From contig NZ_JNZA01000010.1 of assembly GCF_000717345.1 (NCBI RefSeq), forward strand, positions 124,001 through 188,000: DNA of 64,000 nucleotides. Reading direction: 5' to 3'. Positions within the stretch are counted from its first letter, which is position 1, and each line of letters starts with the position of its first letter. The DNA comes from Streptomyces lydicus. Its GTDB lineage: Bacteria > Actinomycetota > Actinomycetes > Streptomycetales > Streptomycetaceae. Below, in pieces: positions 59,872 through 64,000 of the stretch. Below the pieces are notes generated by a model. It worked only from the letters and a program-made list of their open reading frames with translations, was not told the DNA's origin and ran no database searches. Both the position numbers and the translations under genes were made by a program.

Positions 59872-61515
59872 GTGTCAAAGACACCCCCGTCCGCCTCCCT
59901 CGCCACCCCCGGCGGCCCCGCCTCCGTCGTCTGCACCGGACTCGGCTTCGACTGGCCCGACGGCACCCCCGTCCTCGACGGCTTCCACCTCGCCGTCGGC
60001 CCCGGCCGGACCGGCCTCATCGGCCTCAACGGATCAGGAAAATCAACCCTGTTGAAGCTGATCGCGGGCGAACTGACACCCACCACGGGCAGCGTCAAGG
60101 TCGCCGGCGAGGTCGGCTACCTCCCGCAGCACGCCCCGCTCGACACCCACCTCCGCGTCGACGAAGCCCTCGGCATCGCCGCCGCCCGCACCGCCCTGCA
60201 CGCCATCGAGAACGGCGACGCGAGCGAGGAACACTTCACCGCCGTCGGCGACGACTGGGACGTCGAGGAACGCGCCCGCGCCACCCTCGACCAGCTCGGC
60301 CTGCCCGGCATCGACCTCGACCGCACCATCGGCGAGATCTCCGGCGGCGAGTCCGTCCTCCTCCGGCTGGCCGCCCTGCTGCTGCGCCGCCCCGACGTCC
60401 TGCTGCTCGACGAACCCACCAACAATCTCGACCGGGCCGCCCGGCAACGCCTCCACACCGCCGTCAGCAGCTGGTCCGGAGTGCTCGTCGTGGTCAGCCA
60501 CGACCGCGAACTCCTCCAGCTCGTCGACCGGATCGCCGACCTCCGCGACGGCGAGATCCACTGGTACGGCGGCAACTTCAGCGCCTACGAACAGGCCCTC
60601 GCCGTCGAACAGGAGGCGGCCGAGCGCATGATGCGGGTCGCCGAGGCCGACGTCCAGCGCCAGAAGCGCGAACTGGCCGACGCCCACGTCAAACTGGCCC
60701 GCCGGGTCCGCTACGGCAACAAGATGAACGCCAACAAGCGCGAACCCAAGATCGTCATGAATGAACGCAAGAGGGAGGCCCAGGTCTCCGCCGGCAAACA
60801 CCGCACCCTGCACACCGAACGCCTCAAGGAAGCCAGGGAACGCCTCGACGAAGCCACCGAAGCGGTCCGGGACGACGACGAGATCCGCATCGACCTGCCG
60901 CACACCGCTGTACCACCGGGCCGCACCGTCCTGACCCTTGACGCCCTGCGGACCCGCTACGGCGTCCGCGCCGACCTGGAGGTGCGCGGACCCGAACGGA
61001 TCGCGCTGACCGGCCGCAACGGCTCCGGCAAGACCACCCTGCTGCGGACCGTCGCCGGTGAGGTCCCACCGGACGCCGGCACGGCCCACGTGCACGTCCC
61101 GCACCGCTTCCTGCCGCAGCGCCTGGACGTCCTCGACGACACCCTGACCGTCGTCGAGAACGTCGCCCGGCACGCCCCGGACGCCACCAACAACCACATC
61201 CGGGCCCGCCTCGCCCGCTTCCTCTTCAAGGGCGCCCGCGCCGACCAGCAGGCCGGCACGCTCTCCGGCGGCGAACGCTTCCGCGCCTCGCTCGCCGCGC
61301 TGATGCTCGCCGAACCGGCCCCGCAACTGCTGATGCTCGACGAACCGACGAACAACCTCGACATGGCGTCGGTCCGCCGGCTGGTCACCGCCCTGGAGTC
61401 CTACGAGGGCGCGCTGCTGGTCGTCAGCCACGACCTGCCGTTCCTGCGGGACCTCGGCATCACCCGCTGGCTCGCCGTGGAGGACGGTGAACTGACCGGC
61501 ATCGAACCGCTGTAG
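59872..61515 (+). CDS. ABC-F family ATPase
   Basis: A 547-residue cytosolic protein with two ATP-binding cassettes and no membrane domain. GTG 59872 follows AGGAGACC. Cassette 1 has GLIGLNGSGKSTLLKLIAGEL, signature GEISGGESVLLRLAALLL and Walker B VLLLDEPTNNLDRAARQRL. Cassette 2 has ALTGRNGSGKTTLLRTVAGEV, TLSGGERFRASLAALML and LLMLDEPTNNLDMASVRRL. The charged linker between (VQRQKRELADAHVKLARRVR to GKHRTLHTERL) is the P-site tRNA interaction motif. ABC-F proteins act on the ribosome; many confer antibiotic resistance. The subgroup and drug cannot be named by eye. Confidence 0.92.
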   Translation: MSKTPPSASLATPGGPASVVCTGLGFDWPDGTPVLDGFHLAVGPGRTGLIGLNGSGKSTLLKLIAGELTPTTGSVKVAGEVGYLPQHAPLDTHLRVDEALGIAAARTALHAIENGDASEEHFTAVGDDWDVEERARATLDQLGLPGIDLDRTIGEISGGESVLLRLAALLLRRPDVLLLDEPTNNLDRAARQRLHTAVSSWSGVLVVVSHDRELLQLVDRIADLRDGEIHWYGGNFSAYEQALAVEQEAAERMMRVAEADVQRQKRELADAHVKLARRVRYGNKMNANKREPKIVMNERKREAQVSAGKHRTLHTERLKEARERLDEATEAVRDDDEIRIDLPHTAVPPGRTVLTLDALRTRYGVRADLEVRGPERIALTGRNGSGKTTLLRTVAGEVPPDAGTAHVHVPHRFLPQRLDVLDDTLTVVENVARHAPDATNNHIRARLARFLFKGARADQQAGTLSGGERFRASLAALMLAEPAPQLLMLDEPTNNLDMASVRRLVTALESYEGALLVVSHDLPFLRDLGITRWLAVEDGELTGIEPL

Positions 61516-61563
61516 CCGCCCGCGACCGGCCGGCGGGGACGGAACACCCCGCCGGCCGGACCG

Positions 61564-61986
61564 TCAGCGCCCGGCGAACAGCGCCAGACTCTCCCCGCAC
61601 TGCGAATGCAGCGGCGCCGGCAACTCCCCGAGCCCGCACCACGCGAGCGCATCGAACTTGTGCGGCTCACCGATCCGCACCGCGTCCGGATCCACCCGCA
61701 CGGCGAACACCACCGCCACCCAGTGCGAGGTGACCGGATCGCCGCGCAGCACATTGCGCACCCCCAGCCGCTCCACGCCCAGCGGCCGGACGCCGTACTC
61801 CTCGTACACCTCCCGGTCCACCGCCGCCTCGAAGGACTCACCGAACTCCAGCGCCCCGGCGCCGCAGTCCCAACTGCCCGGCTCGTCCCGCGCCCCGGCG
61901 CTCCGCCGCGCCAGCAGCACCCGCCCCGCGCCGTCATGGCACACGAAGACACACGACACCTTGGGCTGCCGCACCACTGTGCTCAC
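61564..61986 (-). CDS. Nudix hydrolase
   Basis: A 140-residue protein, start GTG 61986 (VSTVVRQPKVSCVFVC) with AGAGGGG upstream. The Nudix box is GALEFGESFEAAVDREVYEEYGV, intact. PGSWDCGAGALEFGES and VTSHWVAVVFAVRV suggest an ADP-ribose/NADH or ADP-sugar-type substrate, but this is only a fold-level guess. It begins 18 bp after the HAD gene stop, so both are one unit. Confidence 0.88.
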   Translation of the reverse strand: MSTVVRQPKVSCVFVCHDGAGRVLLARRSAGARDEPGSWDCGAGALEFGESFEAAVDREVYEEYGVRPLGVERLGVRNVLRGDPVTSHWVAVVFAVRVDPDAVRIGEPHKFDALAWCGLGELPAPLHSQCGESLALFAGR

Positions 61987-62004
61987 CCGCCCCACCCCTC
62001 TCGC

Positions 62005-62679
62005 TCAGAAGTGCCGCAGCAGGTCGCCGAACGCCGCCAGCCGCAGCACCTTCTCGTCGCCCGGATCGAGCTCGCCGTGCTCCAGCACCCACGTGTGGTC
62101 GTTCGGGATGAACACCGCGTTGAGGCCCGCCGCACGGGCCGGCAGGATGTCCGACTTCGGGGAGTTGCCGATCATCCACACCGACGACGGCACCAGGTCG
62201 TAGGAGCGGATCAGCTCCTCGTACGTACCGACGTTCTTCTCCGCCACGACGTGCACCGCCCGGAAGTGCCCGGTCAGCCCGGACACCGCCACCTTCCGCT
62301 GCTGCTCCTCGGTGTCCCCCTTGGTCAGCAGCAGCAACTCGTGCCGCCGCGCCAGCTCCGCCAGCGTCTCGGCGACCCCCGGGATCAGCTCCACCCGGCC
62401 CCCGTCGAAGGCCGCCGCCCACCCGGCGATGCGCGCCGTCTCCGCCGCCGTCGCCGCCCGCCCCCGCAGCCGCTGCACACACTCCCCGAGACTGTGCAGG
62501 AAAACCTTGCTGCCGTACCCGAGCGTCACCGCGTGCGCCGCCTCGATCCCGTCCAGCACCGCCCGCACCGCGCTCCGGTCCCCGCCGGGCGGAGTCATCC
62601 ACTCCAGGAACTCGTCGATGACCCGCTCAAAGATCACGTTGTTCTCCCACAACGTGTCATCCGCGTCAAAAATCAGCAT
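62005..62679 (-). CDS. HAD-family hydrolase (phosphatase-like)
   Basis: A 224-residue protein starting MLIFDADDTLWENNVIFERV. HAD motif 1 is DADDTLW, motif 2 LLLLTKGDTEEQQRKV, motif 3 around KNVGTYEELIRSYDLVPSSVW, motif 4 GNSPKSDILPARAAGLNAVFIP. The small cap and WENN pattern suit the YjjG/haloacid-dehalogenase-like group acting on small phosphates. Upstream in-frame sequence is open but unlike the family. It forms a unit with the Nudix gene downstream and probably cleans up damaged nucleotides or sugar phosphates, which is inference. Confidence 0.87.
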   Translation of the reverse strand: MLIFDADDTLWENNVIFERVIDEFLEWMTPPGGDRSAVRAVLDGIEAAHAVTLGYGSKVFLHSLGECVQRLRGRAATAAETARIAGWAAAFDGGRVELIPGVAETLAELARRHELLLLTKGDTEEQQRKVAVSGLTGHFRAVHVVAEKNVGTYEELIRSYDLVPSSVWMIGNSPKSDILPARAAGLNAVFIPNDHTWVLEHGELDPGDEKVLRLAAFGDLLRHF

Positions 62680-62722
62680 CTGCCGGCCAGCCCTCTCCCC
62701 GCACTCCCATGACCAGCGCACC

Positions 62723-63223
62723 CTACGCACGCGCCCCGCCCCGACGCACCGCAAATTCCGCGGGCCGGCCGCCGGCCCGGCGGCTCACCACCACTTGACG
62801 TACGACCCACCGGTACGACGCCCCGACCGCAGGAAGCGGTTGGCGGCCTCGAAGTCCACAGCAGAAAGAACGACGCCGCGGCGACCGCCACCCCCACTCA
62901 TGACGAACGACCACACCCCGCCGTCCCACAGTCCCGGATCCACGCCACACCACGCCGACACCAGATCCGCCAGGAACAGCACCACCTACCGCCACCACCA
63001 GCGACGCCAGCTGCACCGCACTGTCGAACACCGCCTCGACGGCCTCCAGCGCCGGCCCCATCGGCCCCGGCTCCTCCGCCCGCCGCACCAGCGACAGCCC
63101 GGCCTCGCAGACCACGTCCGGATCACGGCTCAGCCACGTGAACAGCGACCGCACCGCCTCCACGGCCGCCTCATCCGCACCGGCCGTGACGCCCTCCCGA
63201 CCCACCTCGATACGAACCCGCAC
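62723..63223 (-). CDS. EACC1-like effector-associated protein, N-terminal half recognisable
   Basis: From GTG 63223 (VRVRIEVGREGVTAGADEAA) the first 90 residues resemble the EACC1 component of Streptomyces conflict systems: AVRSLFTWLSRDPDVVCEAG, LSLVRRAEEPGPMGPALEAV, FDSAVQLASLVVAVGGA. After about residue 95 the frame becomes Arg/Gly/Trp-rich with poorer codon bias, while the alternative frame at 62985-62785 has better coding character. The gene is therefore likely frameshifted or truncated. No caspase, trypsin or NTPase partner is in the window. EACC1 itself has no known enzymatic activity. Confidence 0.5.
   Translation of the reverse strand: MRVRIEVGREGVTAGADEAAVEAVRSLFTWLSRDPDVVCEAGLSLVRRAEEPGPMGPALEAVEAVFDSAVQLASLVVAVGGAVPGGSGVGVVWRGSGTVGRRGVVVRHEWGWRSPRRRSFCCGLRGRQPLPAVGASYRWVVRQVVVSRRAGGRPAEFAVRRGGARA
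62785..62985 (-). CDS. Small open frame with better codon bias than the EACC1-like C-terminus
   Basis: A 66-residue frame starting at GTG 62985 (VVLFLADLVSAWCGVDPGLW) and ending FLRSGRRTGGSYVKWW. I recognise no family. It overlaps the C-terminal half of the EACC1-like gene in another frame and its third-codon positions are more GC-rich. It may be the real end of that gene after a frameshift, or a remnant. Low confidence as a separate gene. Confidence 0.3.
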   Translation of the reverse strand: MVLFLADLVSAWCGVDPGLWDGGVWSFVMSGGGGRRGVVLSAVDFEAANRFLRSGRRTGGSYVKWW

Positions 63224-63353
63224 GCCGCCGCCCCCGCCGCCGTTCCCCCCCCGCCCCGAGCCCGCCCGGAAGCGCCTCCTGAGCCCGCACGAGGCGCTCC
63301 TCAGCCCGCCGGGGCCGTCAGCACAGGCGCCACGCGTGACCCAGGTCTCCCGA

Positions 63354-64000
63354 TCAGGCCATCGTGTCCGCCGGCCACGCCGCCAACCGCAGCCGGCTCT
63401 CGAACCGCAGCGCCCGCCCGTCGACCGGATCGGTGAACTCCAGCACCCTGGCCAGCAGTTGCAGCGGCGCCCCGAAATCCTCCGGCTCCATCGATCCGCC
63501 CGCAGCGTCCCCCGGACCCGGATACAGCGGATCGTTCAGGATCGGCAGCCCCAGCGAATTCATGTGCACCCGCAGCTGATGCGTCCGCCCCGTCACCGGC
63601 CGCAGCCGGTAACGCGCCAGCCCGCCCCGCCGCCCGACCCGCTCGATCCGGCTCTCCGCATTGACCTCGCCGGGCACCTCCCGTGCCGCCGGCACCCCCC
63701 GCTCCTTCACGATCCGGCTGCGCACCGTCACCGGCAGCGCCACCGCCCCGTCGTACCGCGCCACCGCCTCGTACTCCTTACGCACCTGCCGCGCGGCGAA
63801 CAGCCCCTGGTACGCACCCCGGTCCCCGGGCCGTACGACGAACAGCGCCAGCCCCGCCGTCAGCCGGTCCAGCCGGTGCGCGGGCTGCAGCGCCGGCAAC
63901 CCGAGCTCCCGCCGCAGCCGCGCCAAAGCAGTCTCCGTGACATGCCGCCCACGCGGCGTCGTCGCCAGGAAATGCGGCTTGTCGACGACCACGATCCGCT
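63354..64000 (-). CDS. RluA-family RNA pseudouridine synthase, 5' end cut by the window
   Basis: The visible 215 residues begin in mid-protein at RIVVVDKPHFLATTPRGRHV and run to the stop at 63354. The catalytic motif is present: PAHRLDRLTAGLALFV, with the Asp in HRLDR. Later segments RLRPVTGRTHQLRVHMNSLGLPILNDPLYPG confirm the RluA/RluD fold. The last part is LRLAAWPADTMA. The start lies beyond position 64000. The target RNA (rRNA or tRNA) cannot be told. It isomerises uridine to pseudouridine. Confidence 0.93.
   Translation of the reverse strand, partial: RIVVVDKPHFLATTPRGRHVTETALARLRRELGLPALQPAHRLDRLTAGLALFVVRPGDRGAYQGLFAARQVRKEYEAVARYDGAVALPVTVRSRIVKERGVPAAREVPGEVNAESRIERVGRRGGLARYRLRPVTGRTHQLRVHMNSLGLPILNDPLYPGPGDAAGGSMEPEDFGAPLQLLARVLEFTDPVDGRALRFESRLRLAAWPADTMA

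Overview
The window looks like a stretch of a Streptomyces (or close relative) chromosome. GC content is very high with strongly G/C-ending codons, GTG starts are common, and several families are typical of the genus: a RheA-like regulator beside hsp18, a DUF2267 protein, SoxR, many TetR regulators, and P450 and ABC-F genes. I see no rRNA, tRNA, CRISPR array, transposase or polyketide/NRPS core. About 57 protein genes are supported, two of them clearly broken. Both ends cut genes: a type ISP-like restriction/modification protein on the left and a RluA-type pseudouridine synthase on the right.

Region 1 (1-12 kb): an MFS transporter, an ABM-domain monooxygenase divergent from a LysR regulator, homogentisate dioxygenase (hmgA) followed by a GntR/HutC regulator, a TetR regulator, a molybdopterin oxidoreductase, and a CitMHS citrate transporter abutting a second MFS gene. 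Region 2 (12-22 kb) is catabolic: imine reductase-like enzyme, aldehyde dehydrogenase plus zinc alcohol dehydrogenase, MHS-type symporter, urea transporter, TetR divergent from an acyl-CoA dehydrogenase, TetR convergent with a MaoC dehydratase, and SoxR.

Region 3 (22-32 kb): amidase, an oxalate/formate-type MFS gene carrying a one-base frameshift plus its tiny partner gene, the rheA-hsp18 pair with two operator-like repeats, a BKACE (DUF849) gene broken by a 166-bp MITE-like element and a second mini-repeat, and a large secreted penicillin-acylase-family enzyme followed by a LysR regulator. Region 4 (33-39.5 kb): MHS symporter, an acyltransferase-methyltransferase-glycosyltransferase operon with a long hairpin in its leader, and a NamZ-type exo-muramidase.

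Region 5 (39.6-45.3 kb) is the most interesting part. Two convergent operons encode an SDR, an acyl-CoA ligase and a TetR regulator (plus strand), and an acyl-CoA dehydrogenase and an APH-type kinase (minus strand). Both outer ends carry copies of the same 18-bp palindrome. The enzyme set matches the kinase/dehydrogenase logic known for 4-hydroxyacyl-CoA (levulinate) catabolism and for mammalian ACAD10/ACAD11. Related palindromes also lie upstream of the molybdopterin oxidoreductase (6.8 kb) and the MHS transporter (15.8 kb), which suggests one regulon spread across the window.

Region 6 (45.4-64 kb): metallo-beta-lactamase-fold protein, two DUF202 membrane proteins, Nudix, EamA-like transporter, FAD dehydrogenase, a sulfite-oxidase-fold molybdoenzyme with a cytochrome b partner, an ArsR-MFS operon under an operator array, a two-component system, a thioredoxin-like ferredoxin, a P450, an ABC-F protein with a long structured leader, Nudix plus HAD, and an EACC1-like fragment. 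Several regulator-target links rest on repeated palindromes seen directly in the sequence; the regulators assigned to them are inferences.
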